Positions 44,832-56,619 are shown, numbered from the stretch's first letter. The stretch is DNA of 64,000 bases from Gigaspora rosea (GCA_003550325.1 QKWP01000055.1:274060-338059), one strand, 5' to 3'. The notes: generated by a model not told the origin, from the letters alone. Made by a program: numbers and translations.

Positions 44832-45781
44832 TTAGGAGATCCTTTTCCAACAAAGACTATCTTTAAATAATCTGCAAGTCGATATATAGGTAAAGGTAAA
44901 TACATTAACCAATGAAAAGGGATTTTGAGGCAATGTTATAACATGACCTTTAAGTTTGTAATGAGTATGTCTTTTTTTTGATAATTGAATGAGATTCATA
45001 CATAAGTAACCAGGTGAGATAAGAAGTTGTTCTGGAATGGTTAAGTCTTGAAGATATAGAGGAGTAGGACCGATCCACATATTGTTAGCCAAAGATAAAG
45101 GTGGAAGTTTGTTTTTTTTTAAGTAATCATAGCAAGTATTACATACTCATAAGTTAAATGGATCATAAGAAGAAGATGATTTAAGGTTATCCTAGCATTC
45201 AGATGAATACACAAATCCAGAACGATCAAGAATAATTTTTAATCTATCATATCGATATATGGATATTCATAATTAAAATTAATTTCAAATGAAGAGTTGA
45301 TAAGTTTAAGAGGTGCTTTAAGCAGAGAAAGATCAACTTCGCGAACTGAAAGAATTTTGAAACTTTTGTAATTGTCAAAGACCAGAGCAAACTGCACACG
45401 GTAATTCTCGTAGATTTATTTTGTCACGAAATTTAGTCAATGCATTTTTTGGCAATTTCAGGATCAACTTGTTGAGGCCATGCACTATTTTGTCTAGTTA
45501 TTTTATCGAATTCTCGATTCATGTCTTGAATACACAAAGAAACATTCAAATTTTCAAATTAATAGCTTATAGTAAGGCAGGACTTAATTCTTTTTTGTAT
45601 GGCAATTGTTTTGCTTTATGTTAGAAGCTTGCATATATTCATCACTTTGACGAAGGTTAGCAATACGACTTCTTGCTTTATTATTTTCTGATTCTCGAAA
45701 TGACAGTCTTTTACGTTTTGATGCTAATCGGGTACATTCTTTTATTTTTCTAGATTCGCCTCTAGTCATAAAGTTGACCAT
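44832..45781 (-). pseudogene. Helitron-like 2: N-terminal and DUF6570-like segment
   Basis: 45584-45781 is basic (SRKIKECTRLASKRKRLSFR). After broken text, LANNMWIGPTPLYLQDLTIP (from about 45097) and HYKLKGHVITLPQNPFSL (about 44920-44975) match the pattern of the DUF6570 domain found before Rep in many fungal Helitron-like proteins. Family name from memory of the pattern. Confidence 0.55.
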
Positions 45782-46013
45782 GGTTTAATTAAAGTTAACC
45801 AAAGAATTTGTAAGGGTATGATTTATAACGTTCAAGAATTTTTTTTGAAACGATACAAAATTTACTTGATATTCGCAACTGTGTTCTTTTTATAAATTTT
45901 TGGTTGGGTATACAGAAAAATATTACAGTATTTAAATTGCATTGCTAGTTCATTTACAAAAAAACATATGATGCCTCAATAATTCGTTAATATTATTTTG
46001 GAACAGTTCTAGA

Positions 46014-48084
46014 TGCACAATAGAACCCCGGCTATTAGTATATAGGTTAGTGAACTAGATGTGTAGCCAACTTAATAACTTTTTTGGATGTAAGATCTTA
46101 GATTGCTTAGAAATCAACAAAATTTTAAAAAAAGTAGTATTCTATTTGCGTATTTTTTAACTAAATTTAAAACAGTTAGAGATTGCAAATGCTTATTTTT
46201 GGTACCGATATGGCATGGTTTACTACCGTAGATTCCTAAAAATAAGCTATCTTTTTTTGAATTTAAAAATTCGGAAGTTTATTTTAAAGTATTATAACTT
46301 TTTAAGGAATTTGTACACAATAAGGAGGTAGCTTATTTTAGAGATATAAATCCTTAAAAGGTTTATTTATCTCAATGTTTACTTTTAAAATTTATTTCAC
46401 GTACTAATACGCATTCTAATGTAAATAAATACAAACAAATATCTTTTTTATTATTATAATAATAATATAAATTAATTTTAAAATTTAAAAGCCATTGTAA
46501 GAGATCTAATAATCCAAATTTAAAGATTTTAGTACCATTCGAATCGTCTCATCGAGACGAATCGAATGGTACTAAAATCGTTAAATTTAGATCACTGTAG
46601 CACTAGTTATTAATATTTTATAATTTTTATAAAATCTTAACGATCTTGATAACCAGTAATCCGAATTTGATGATTTTGGTACCATTCGATTCGTCTCGGT
46701 GAGACGGTTCAAACGGTACCAAAATCATCAAAATCGGACCACTAGATCACAAGATATCCGCGAAAAACGTTTGCAACGCAATTTATATAAAGATTGTTAT
46801 ACTGTATAAAATTACATTACACAACGTTTTTCGTAGATATCTTGTGATCTAATGATCCGAATTTGATGGTTTTGGTACCATTAGAACCATCTCATCGAGA
46901 CGAATCGAATGGTACCAAAATTATCAAATTTAGATCACTGTAGCACAAGATATTAATAATTTTATAATTTTTATAAAATCTTAACGGTATTGATAACTTT
47001 GGTACCATTCGATTCGTCTCGATGAGACGGTTCTAATGGTATTAAAATCATTAAGATCAGTCATTAGATCACAAGATATCTACGAAAACGTTTTGTAACA
47101 TAATTTTATACAGTACATATAACAATCTTTATATAAATTGCGTTACAAAAGTTTTTCGTAGATATCTTGTGATCTAGTAATCCGATTTTGACGATTTTAG
47201 TACCATTAGAACCGTCTCATAGAGACGAATCGAATGGTACCAAAATCGGTAAATTTAGATTACTGTAACACAAGATATTAATAATTTTATAATTTTTATA
47301 AAATCTTAGATCTTGATAACCAGTGATCCAAATTTGATGATTTTGGTACCATTCGATTCGTCTCAATGAGACGGTTCTAATGGTACCAAAATCATCAAAA
47401 TCGGATCACTAGATCACAAAAACGTTTTGTAACATAATTTTATACAGTATAACAATCTTTATATAAATTGCGTTACAAATTTTCATAGATATCTTGTGAT
47501 CTAGTGATCCGATTTTGATGATTTTGGTACCGTTTGAACCATCGCATCGAGACGAATTGAATAGTACCAAAATCATCAAATTTGAATCACTGGTTATCAA
47601 GATCGCTAAGATTTTATAAAAATTATAAAATTATTAATATCTTGTGCTATAGTGATCTAAATTTAACGATTTTGGTGCCATTCGATTCGTCTCGATGAGA
47701 CGATTCGAATGGTACCAAATCGTTAAATTTGGATTATTAGATCTCTTACAATAGTTCTTCAAATATTTAATTAAATGCTATATAAAGGGTAGCTTATTTT
47801 TAAAGTTAAAAATTTTATTATTGTTTTTAATTTAAAAATATAGGATGGGCTATAGAGATTTTTAAGCTTTTTGTTTAAAAATAAAAAAGTAACTTATTTT
47901 AGAGTAACATATTTTCAGAAATATTTTATTATAAGTCAGATAATATGTTTGCTTATTTTAATAAATTTTATATGTTATATGGTAAAAATGTTTATTGATA
48001 TTAATAAAAATGCTTGCTTAGAGCTATTATAAAAATTTTAAATTTTTTGTGACCTATATACTAATAGCTCGGGGTCCTTGCGCA
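46014..48084. mobile_element. 2.1-kb TIR element enclosing a hairpin array
   Basis: Ends: left TGCACAA then AACCCCGGCTATTAGTATAT; right as reverse complement TGCGCAA then ACCCCGAGCTATTAGTATAT. The outermost bases and any TA duplication are unclear, so the borders are good to about 10 bp. A GGTAGCTTATTTT motif occurs inside both ends (about 46327 and 47790, the latter with one extra T). No transposase frame is visible. Confidence 0.65.
46495..47760. repeat. Eight-hairpin hierarchical palindrome array
   Basis: Eight imperfect palindromes of about 55 bp (GGTACCATTCGATTCGTCTC, then its near complement) lie at about 46524, 46669, 46864, 46991, 47190, 47334, 47515 and 47665. Two linker types alternate: A (with AATTTTTATAAAATCTTA) between hairpins 1-2, 3-4, 5-6 and 7-8; B (with ATATCTACGAAAAACGTTTT-like text, itself palindromic) between 2-3, 4-5 and 6-7. 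The outermost flanks are also inverted copies (TTGTAAGAGATCTAATAATC on the left, complement on the right). Confidence 0.85.
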
Positions 48085-48089
48085 ATGCA

Positions 48090-48960
48090 TATGCATATGT
48101 AGTTAGTAAAATTTCAATAGTATAATATGATCATCTAATTTGGAATAGTTGAATTATAGTCGTGAAGTTCTAGAATAATACCAATTTTTCTGACAGAACC
48201 TGTTTAAGCATGATGAAAATTGAAAACAGGTACTGTAACTCGAATTCAGCCCAGATTTTATGAATAATTACAATTAATATTTGTCATGCACTTAATATAG
48301 AAATCAATAAAACTATCTGATCACGTTTGTTTAGAGCATATCCTGGCACAAGAAAAAGGCAGTTTGTTTTAACGGTTAATAAGAGAACTTGGTATAAGCT
48401 TTGCAAAAGATAAAATATGTAAGATGCAGATATAAGCAAAGCAAAGTCTAAAAACAAAATAATTTAGATACAATCAAGTTGAGATATATTTTTTTAAATA
48501 AGAATCAATTATTATAAATGGTTGTAAGCATTTTTTTTACGTACTACTTTAAATGAAATTTAAAGTTAATACAATGGTTAGAATTTGATCTAATCAGTGT
48601 AATTCGAAAAGAGGTATAATATAATTGAATTTTAAATCAGTAATACAAGTTCTCAAAGAGGAATATCATAATTCGTCATACTAAATATAAAGGTATTTAC
48701 TCGCAACAATAAGTGAAACATGAGAAACCTTTTTTTGGAATCATTTAAGTTATATGAATACGATTTATTCACGATAAGAAAAAAAAGGTATGCCCTAAAG
48801 GCCAACATTTATATAAAAAAACGCTTTGCTTTTATATTTACGAAGGTAAGGAAGTAGCTTTATTAGTAGTAACTTTAACTTAGTCAAGAGAAATTATCAT
48901 ATAATAATATATACATATTTATAATAAGATCTCAATGGGTCATACTAATAAAGAATCTCA
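48090..48960. other. Spacer, no gene
   Basis: AT-rich, with no supported coding sequence or repeat structure. Confidence 0.5.
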
Positions 48961-48964
48961 TCGA

Positions 48965-49285
48965 ATAACAAATCATAGCATTTCATTAGGAAATGATATT
49001 GATTTTAATTTACCAACAATCGTGTATTGTACAAAGAAATACATGTTATTTGAAACAGACTGATTGAACAAAAGGAAATATTATTCAAATTATTTGATAT
49101 AATCATACGATTTAATTCATAATATAAGCATTATTCTTCTTTACAACAATCACATTAGAAAAAGATATCGATTTTAAATAACAACAATCACATATTGTAC
49201 AAAAAAACACATGCCATTTAACACACACTGATCGAAAAAAAAGAATTATTCATCATGGTAGAATCGTACAATTACCATTCACAAA
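48965..49285. repeat. 170-bp tandem duplication
   Basis: Two diverged copies share GATAT(T/C)GATTTTAA, CAACAATC and TATTGTACAAA, and ACTGAT(T/C)GAA blocks, about 170 bp apart. Confidence 0.6.
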
Positions 49286-49572
49286 AAAACAAACCCAAAT
49301 TTGTAAATCTGTAATTATTATTTTATTTAAAATTCGATGCATAATCTTACCTAATAAAGTTAACTGCGTTTAAATTTTTTTTCTTACCATACAAGGGTTG
49401 GTTATTTACCTTCACGCATCTAAGATTAATTAGTAACGAAAGAAGAATAGATCAGATCATCCTCAGGACCACTGTATATAGGGACTAGTTCAGAACTAGT
49501 CTTAAAATCGGTTCAGATAATCAATCGCAAGATTGCATTCTCGCTCTAAAACACACTAATCAGATTATTAAT

Positions 49573-49805
49573 AATTGTCACAGATGATCATAAAATCAGA
49601 TGATGGTGAAATTTGGATATATTTTATGTACGATTTTTAAAATTTTTTAGGGATTTTTTTGTCAGCTTTTTTTTTATGGCTGAGTTAGGATTTAGGGTTA
49701 GAGTTATAATTAAATAGTATAAGTGGATTTTGGTAGAGCTTATATTTTCAGATTAAGACCCTCGAATTTCACCATCATCCGATTTCACGATCATCCGCGA
49801 CAATA
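49573..49805. mobile_element. TIR repeat family, copy 2
   Basis: Ends TTGTCACAGATGATCATAAA and, as reverse complement, TTGTCGCGGATGATCGTGAA, with arms of about 45 bp. The core has TTTAGGGTTAGAG, as in 27542-27752. Confidence 0.65.
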
Positions 49806-49979
49806 ATTACAAATATTAGATACTTTAATCAGTAAAGTACAAATCAAAATTAACAGATGAATTTTGTTTTATGCCATTAAAGGGCTGATCAATCTGGTTA
49901 CTAACAGGGCTCGAATTTATTCTTTAACTAGTTCTAAGCCAAAATGTTTGCGGATGGGACTACGATTTATATAGCATAA

Positions 49980-51360
49980 TTCAATACAATCAATTACCAT
50001 ATTCAAATAATTCATTGTTTAAGCAAAATAAATCGGGAGATAAATCATCCGACAAGAAAATCAAATAACCAAAAAATATAAAATCAATTTACATATATTG
50101 TTTTCAAAACCGTGAAATATAAGATTACTTTAGTTCTAAATAGATAGTAGATACTGGATAATAAAGAGTATATGCGACTCTGAGTAAATCAAATATATAC
50201 GATCTTACAAGTCGCTCTAATTTGTTATAGGTAACGGTGTTATACCCGATAGTCACACGTAGATTAATCACATGACACTTTCACGTGCATTCAGACAATG
50301 TCGTACAAATGCCAAGAAAACTAATAGTTCTAATAGTTCTCATAGATAACTTAGTTCTTAATTAAAATTTATATCTGTTATTTATTTTATTATTATTATA
50401 TCCATCATAACTATCGGTTATAATAAATCAAGTATAACTAATCGATAGAACCGATATATTATAACTGATAGATATGATCGTTCTTTTTATATATTATATA
50501 ACACGTATAAATATCACCGATATTTCCTACCGGAATGTCGATAGTTCTCTACAACTCACATTTATTCAATAAAGTATTAGTGTCTTCACACACTAATTAA
50601 CAAAAACCCTATACTCGTGTCTTCATACACGTGTATAATAGTTTGTAATCGTTAAGTGATTTAATGATTGATCACGTGATTACTGAGACGGTTCTCACGT
50701 TAGTGTTAGTAAAAGTAGTTATGGTTTTATTGATAAACTGATACGACTATCGGTATCCTCATATACCTTAGCCGTTTGCCTCTTTCATAAAAGCAAATCA
50801 CAACAAAACCTCTATATGCACAATCACGTGTAATTTACTAAACCTTAAGGCTTTCAATTATTTTAAGCCCCAGTTCCACAGAACCGATTTAGAGGTGGTT
50901 TGAGTGTAACAACGGAACGTAGATCAAAATCAATAATACAGAAATAGAAATCGGATCTCCAGAATCAGGATATAATTCTATATACAGAATGGTACATTAG
51001 CAATTAAGCGACGACCATGAGATTCAAAACAATCAATTACCACATCCAAATAATTCATTATTTAAGCCAAAATAAACTGGGAGATAAATCATCCGACAAG
51101 GAAATCAAATAACAAAAAAAACAATTTATATACAACCATTTCAAAAATGTGAAACACACGATTACTCATCTAGCTCTAAATAGATCGTAGATATCGGATA
51201 ATAATGAGTATAGAGGAAATCAAACATATACAATCTTACGGCACTGCTCTGCTGTGTTATAAGCAACGATAACGTAGTTCAAAAATCAATAATATAGAAA
51301 TAGAAATCAGATCTCTAAAATCAGGATACAATTTTGTACACAGAACGGTACAACAGCAAT
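49980..51360. repeat. Tandem duplication split by a solo LTR
   Basis: A segment at 49980-50237 is repeated at 51023-51275 (shared: CAATCAATTACCA, GGGAGATAAATCATCCGACA, TAAATAGAT(A/C)GTAGATA). A second block at 50916-51000 is repeated at 51282-51360 (AATCAATAATA(C/T)AGAAATAG). The order implies a tandem duplication of about 0.36 kb before LTR insertion at 50238-50911. Confidence 0.7.
50238..50911. mobile_element. Solo LTR, 674 bp
   Basis: Begins TGTTATAC and ends GTGTAACA (imperfect inverted termini TGTTAYAC), with a 4-bp duplication ACGG on both sides (50234-50237, 50912-50915). The paralogous duplicate gives the empty site. It contains a TATA-like ACGTATAAATATC and an AATAAAG signal. No internal domain remains. 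Confidence 0.7.
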
Positions 51361-52490
51361 CAATGAGAAAATAAATTACCAAATCAGGTATTGCACATTA
51401 AAAGTTAGACTAACAATCTCATGCGACACAAGATATGTTACGTCGAATGCGAAGATGTAACTTCGCTGACAGGCTTCTCATTTAAGTTGATTTTCAATTG
51501 CCGCATCATTTCTGAATTTATGTTGATTTTCAATTGCCGCATCATTTCTGAATTTATGTTTATTCTCAATTGGAATTGTTATTCGTGAATCGTGAAATGT
51601 CATTTGTCATTTTAGAACCGCTATCCATTTATCAATTAATAAAAAAAAAAGCGAAAATAATAATACTAATAAAATAAAAACATTAAAAAAATAAATAAAT
51701 AAATAAATAAACGCGAATAAAAATGAATACTAAATATTAAATGCTAACTTTTCATACATTAAAGGAATACATTCGAATATTCATATATAAGTTATATTTT
51801 AACAATGTAATAAATAATTTTTGCATTCCCCGCGTAGAACACATCCGCATTTGTTTTTCGGCAACAGCAGGAATCTGGTCGGGTGCCTTGTCTAACCCAA
51901 ATCTAATATGAAGATAATTACTAAATTTTTTTTTTAAAAAAAAAAACAAATTTATCTTTTCCAGGTTTTTTCATGACCGTCACAGATTATTTCGTAAAAT
52001 TTTCGACATAACAAACTTGCATCCCCAAGTTATTCCCATCTTGTTTAGGCATGAGCAGTTCTTCTGTTACGCCAATATAAAGAACCTTAAAGGTTTAGCT
52101 TGAATTTCGGGTTACACTGAATATCAGAACTTTTTAGTATTTAAACATTCATTATAACGAATTTCACGAGTCACGAAGTCATATCCTTGCTCAATAAAGT
52201 GTATAAAAAAAAAAAAAGATGAAACAATAAAAGAATTATCTTTATAAATATCAATGAAGTGATCATTGCAAGTATTTATATCATTATTAATAAGTAATTA
52301 TTCTATGGTCTCATGATCTGTGAAAACCGAGAAAGAACACTTTCAATTCAGAATTGAAAATGACTCGGAACAATAATAGTACTTTTATCACTCAGCGTTC
52401 AACATGCCTTTTCTTATTGTATTCCGTACTGTGTAAAGTATGTAATAGAAAATAAAATAAGTGCTTACTGTACAAGTATGTATTCATATA
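51360..52490. other. Spacer with a 36-bp direct repeat
   Basis: No gene is seen. GTTGATTTTCAATTGCCGCA and what follows repeats as a perfect 36-bp unit at 51486-51521 and 51522-51557, with a partial third. Confidence 0.6.
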
Positions 52491-52495
52491 TATAA

Positions 52496-52834
52496 GGTCA
52501 CACAAAGTTGATTTTTCGTTTTGCATTACATGGATTTCAAAATTCGGGACGGACGGACGGATTTTTTTTTTTAATTTTTCATTTTACACAACACAACAAG
52601 GAATCAAAAAATTGGGCCGGCAGTCATATTTTCCTGTCAGTCCTATCGGACAATGACGGGAAATTAAGGTCTCCATCAGGTGACACCGGATGAAAATAGC
52701 GGAAAAAAATAATAGATGTCAAAAATCGAATAATTGGCCAAATTGGATCTAAAAAATAATTAAAGGTTTAAGTTTATTGCATCTGCACTATAGTGCACCC
52801 TAATTTTAACCAATAAAAATAGCAATTTTTTATG

Positions 52835-52869
<35 letters not shown>

Positions 52870-52928
52870 AAAAATCGAAAAAATGGGACGGCGGGTAATG
52901 CAAAACGAAAAATCAACTTTGCGTGGCC
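52496..52928. mobile_element. PIF/Harbinger-like MITE, 433 bp
   Basis: Ends GGTCACACAAAGTTGATTTT and, as reverse complement, GGCCACGCAAAGTTGATTTT (arms about 34 bp, 2 mismatches), with a TAA duplication (52493-52495, 52929-52931). GG ends with a TAA/TTA duplication fit PIF/Harbinger. It contains a GACG tetranucleotide run and an A tract; no coding capacity. Confidence 0.7.
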
Positions 52929-52931
52929 TAA

Positions 52932-53735
52932 TCAGCTGTTAAACATATTAAACTCAAAAAAAAAAATTCTATTACGAAAAGTATTATTGTTGCATAAGGT
53001 GAAGGAAGGTGGTTTCAATTTGCCTCACCAAGACGAATCGATTCTGATCAACGGATTGCAAAATAATCACACAAATACCTTTTAACAGGAAGTGAGTAAT
53101 ACTGCGGTGGATTGTCATATAATAAGTCAAAATAAAAGTGCCAATTACATGTAGTTAAAAATAAATAAAGTCTGAAATGTAAATAGAATTTTATTGACTT
53201 ATAAATTTAATGTCAGCTGATCCTCTCAAATAAAATAACGTTCATAAATAACAAACATGGAATTTGGATACCTATATTGGATACAAATAAATTAGTATTT
53301 AACCTTGAACATGTAAAGAACAATAAAGATGTGATTTTAAAAGAAACACTTGTGAAAGGAGTGGTTATATAGGGTTATATATGGATTAATTTAACATTAA
53401 TAGTATTCATAGTTTTAAATTACTATTTGTAAAGGAATTAATTTATGACTCAATTACATGGTTTAAATTATGACCAATTCAAGTTATTTTAATTATGAGT
53501 TAACGAGTCAATCACTAGTATTACATATAATTTGATATAAGATCATTTTATAAATTCATGCAAAATAAATATGATATTATCCTGCATTAAGAATATGTAT
53601 TTTACTGTAAAAATTGGTCAAATAATGAATATATTGTGCACTGAGAATTCTTTATACAAAGTATTCAGGAAATATATCATATATTAATCAGTATAAGAAT
53701 TAAATATCAGAATCATTTCTAGATTTTAATTGTAA
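52932..53735. other. Spacer downstream of the dehydrogenase gene
   Basis: AT-rich, no gene seen. It includes the 3' flank of the minus-strand dehydrogenase. Confidence 0.5.
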
Positions 53736-53740
53736 AATAT

Positions 53741-55063
53741 TCATTTTAAAAGACTGGAATCATAATTATTTAATATTTCTTCACTCTTTTCCCAAACTTT
53801 TTTAGCCAAATCTTCGTCTAATGCCTGATCGTTTGGTTTTGTTTCTTCACAATCCTCAAAATACTTTCCACCTTCATCAATGTTCGGGTCTAATGCAGGG
53901 TACATTACATTTATTGCACCAATATCAGGTGGTTTAGAGAACAACCTGAGAAAAAACCAAAACGTCAATCTGTAAGTATTGTTTGTTGGTATAATTCCTG
54001 GATGGCATGCTGTGGAAGTAACGTCTAATTTTTTTATTTTTTGTGAAATCAATAATAAATTTAAGTCATTATAAAGAAAAAACTTTTAAGATAATAATGA
54101 AATGAAATTAACATTTATCACATAGCAAAATTGATGAAATTTACTTACTTGAATCTTTAAGGCGGCGATTAAGTTCATTACTATATATAATATTCTAAAA
54201 AATATTCATATATAAATTAAAATCGTAAAAAGAGTATACTATGCAGATCTTAAATGTATCAATTATTCACTAACCATTAACTTTGAGTTTGAATATAATT
54301 CAAGATAGCCGCTGTAAGATTTTTCACCATTAAGATTATCAAAATCAATTTTACCAAGTAATTGTGCTTTTGAAGTTGTGTGAATTATTTTACACTGAGA
54401 TTCCGGTGTTGCCGAGTTTTTTATGGTCGGAAGCAGAAGGGAGGTCAGGAGAAAGTGAGAAAGATGATTAACCTTTTTTAAAAGCATTATTAAAAATATT
54501 AATAACTTGTTAAGCGAGTAAAAAGCGAATAGTTTTTAAAACAAATTTTACTTGGAATTGTTGTTCAAAATTATCTTTTGTTTTCTCCAATCCAATATAA
54601 TAGATACCTATTTTCATTTACAATTAAATACTAAAAAAGAAAATAAGTGCAGCTGATATTCGATTATACGCACCAGCATTATTCCATAAGTAGTGTAATT
54701 CTCCAACTTCTTTAATAAACTTAACAGCAAATTTCTTTACACTATGTAAATCTGCCAAATCCATATCCCATAATTCAATACATTCACAATTTCCATCTTG
54801 AGATTCTTTGATATATTCAAGGAGAAGTTCACCTTTTTTTCTGTTACGAACTGGAAGTATTAAACGTTTTGGATTATATGATGAGATTATTCGGGCTAAA
54901 CTTTTACCAATTCCTAAAAGAACAAAAGACAAAGAATGGTCATTACAATAATTATGAGACATTTTCGCTTTGATAAAAGATACAAACCATCAGTAGAACC
55001 GGTAATAATAACGACTTTATTTGACAAGTCATAGGAATTAATAGTTGACTGACTTGAGCCCAT
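53741..55063 (-). CDS. Short-chain dehydrogenase/reductase, six exons, 299 aa
   Basis: Complement of exons 54988-55063, 54674-54913, 54552-54607, 54275-54472, 54149-54194 and 53741-54024; introns of 74, 66, 79, 80 and 124 nt, all GT-AG. The joined frame is exactly 900 nt with no lesion. Classical SDR features by residue: TGSTDGIG NAD(P)-binding loop (21-28), NNAG (103-106), Ser158 in HTTSKA, and YSNSK (Tyr184, Lys188), giving the usual Ser-Tyr-Lys set with the normal 26-residue Ser-Tyr spacing. HPGIIPTNN follows, and a C-terminal part (KYFEDCEETKP) resembles retinol-dehydrogenase/WWOX-like fungal SDRs. It would catalyse NAD(P)-dependent oxidation or reduction of a carbonyl or alcohol; the substrate is unknown. 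The start ATG at 55063 gives the expected N-terminal length. This is the only clearly intact host gene here. Confidence 0.9.
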
Positions 55064-55134
55064 TTCAATTTAAACAGATATCAAATAAATTGAATAAAAT
55101 TCAGAGCGATAGATCTGGTATGTAAATCTTATGT

Positions 55135-55395
55135 ACAGTTTTATAACCCCACATATACTCTTTAAATATCAAATCTACCCCAAACCCTATAAATGCTTAA
55201 TATCGGATCAATCGAGTTAACCTAACCTATTTTATACTGCAATATGCTCTAAAGAATTTTGATTCGTTTAAGATTACGTAATTATGCAATGCATTTACGT
55301 ACGTACGTACAGTACGTACGTCGTACATTGTGGTGTAAAGTCACACCGATTTTCTTTTTATATTATTATTCTATCCCGATCGACCTTTTTATACA
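55135..55395. other. Upstream region of the dehydrogenase gene
   Basis: It contains a fragment (about 55140-55200) of the TIR repeat family core (complement of TTTAAAGAGTATATGTGG) and an ACGT tract at about 55294-55325. No gene. Confidence 0.5.
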
Positions 55396-55396
55396 T

Positions 55397-55498
55397 ACCA
55401 GGAACGTAGTCATGCAAATTGACGGAGTGTACCAGGAACGTAGTCATGCAAATTGACGGAGTGTACCAGGAACGTAGTCATGCAAATTGACGGAGTGT
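55397..55498. repeat. 34-bp minisatellite, 3 perfect units
   Basis: Three identical 34-bp units starting ACCAGGAACGTAGTCATGCA. No differences between units, implying recent expansion. Confidence 0.9.
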
Positions 55499-55559
55499 AT
55501 GGTTACCTGCCATCTAGAATGACATTCGCAAAATCTTGCATTTGATTGGACATTAAATA

Positions 55560-56085
55560 TCTATAATTTCATATGTCAATGTGCTGTGCTGGTGTAACAT
55601 ACTTCTACTGTTCGTGTATGAGCATACCGGTGTTTTTATGCTCAACCTTTTCTATTTTTAGTTATTATTGTTATTTTATCGTTATTTATTTCTTATTTTG
55701 GCATAGTCGGTGGCATAGTCGGTTGATTGAATCTCCAACGGGTGATCAAAGCCCCAAACGGGTGATCAAAGCTCCAAACTGGTAATCAAATCTCCAGCCG
55801 GGTGATCAATTACTCGTTTGGAGATTTGATCACCTGTTTGGAGATTTGAATCTCCAAACGAGTGATTAAAGCTCCCATACGAATTAAAAATATATAAGGG
55901 TTTGGTTTTAGCTTATGGAGGAAGAACAAGTAGGGTTGTAGATAGTATTTCTGTAATAATCCAATGTATTGATTAATATTAATAAAGAGGACCCTTATAC
56001 CCGTAATTATGTGTGTTAGTTATCGTTTTAAAACATTTAACCTATCAAGCTCTCCCAACCGATCGTAACACCAGATTTGGTATTT
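55560..56085 (+). mobile_element. Probable LTR (copia-like) with PBS-like sequence
   Basis: A TATA-like AAATATATAAGGG (about 55885), a poly(A)-signal-like TTAATAAAGAGG (about 55978), and then TTTGGTATTTGTGCTATT (from about 56072), which resembles the copia primer-binding region TGGTATCAGAGC in spacing but not exactly. No left border or inverted terminus could be fixed, and no gag follows. Confidence 0.35.
55726..55865. repeat. 20-bp direct and inverted repeats
   Basis: Four direct units of TGATCAAAGCTCCAAACGGG type (55726-55803) are followed by two or three in opposite orientation (TTTGGAGATTTGATCACCTG) and a final direct one. It lies upstream of the TATA-like sequence, so it may be the U3 enhancer of the probable LTR. 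Confidence 0.75.
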
Positions 56086-56253
56086 GTGCTATTCTGAGAA
56101 CGTAGTAATATGTATCATATGGTGGAACGAAATCGGGTAAAATATTCTCTATCGCTATCAGACTGCCTTAAGATTCAAATTGCATTTATTGTGATCTATT
56201 TCGATTTTATTGAGTTTTTACTTAATATTCTATTCAGTAGCATCAACTCAACA

Positions 56254-56612
56254 AAAATTACTTCACAGACAACTTAGTTCGCAGAGAATTTAATTACAGG
56301 TAAGATTATTTTATTCACAAACAAGTTTGTTTTATTGGCAGTTATTTCAATGACATCAGATTTCACAGACAAATTAATTCTTGTCATTGTCGTTAGAATT
56401 AGTTTAAATTTACTGTAAATTCTCGAAATAACGGGCATGGACGTTGTTTCGAGAATTTACAGTAAAACTAGTGCAATTTATGAAGAAATTGTTGGCTAAA
56501 TATATTGTCAACAAAATGATTTTGTCTGTGAATTAACCGTAACCGTCTGTAGAATAATCTTGTTTGTAAATTAATTGTCTTTGAACTAAGTTGTCTATAA
56601 AGTGATTGTTAA
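56254..56612. mobile_element. Foldback element with ACAGACAA motifs
   Basis: Outer arms match inverted (TTCACAGACAACTTAGTTC on the left; GAACTAAGTTGTCTATAAAG on the right). The motif ACAGACAA/ACAAACAA recurs about six times in both orientations. The centre (56409-56466) is a perfect 20-bp stem, TTTACTGTAAATTCTCGAAA, with an 18-nt loop. Confidence 0.6.
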
Positions 56613-56619
56613 TGATTTA

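Larger units (their letters stand above)
39690..45781 (-). mobile_element. Second Helitron-like element (DUF6570 type), decayed
   Basis: Minus-strand remains of a Helitron-like Rep/helicase run from an N-terminal basic region (from 45781) through a DUF6570-like segment, a Rep domain, and a PIF1-type helicase ending near 39700. It differs from the Helitron at 8.4-15.9 kb in sequence and in carrying the DUF6570-type segment. Many stops and frameshifts are present. Helitron ends were looked for at both sides and not found, so boundaries are those of the coding remains. Confidence 0.7.

Noticed and set aside
46495-47760. CRISPR array
   Set aside because: The repeats are long palindromes with repeated, not unique, linkers, in a eukaryotic transposon; no cas genes.
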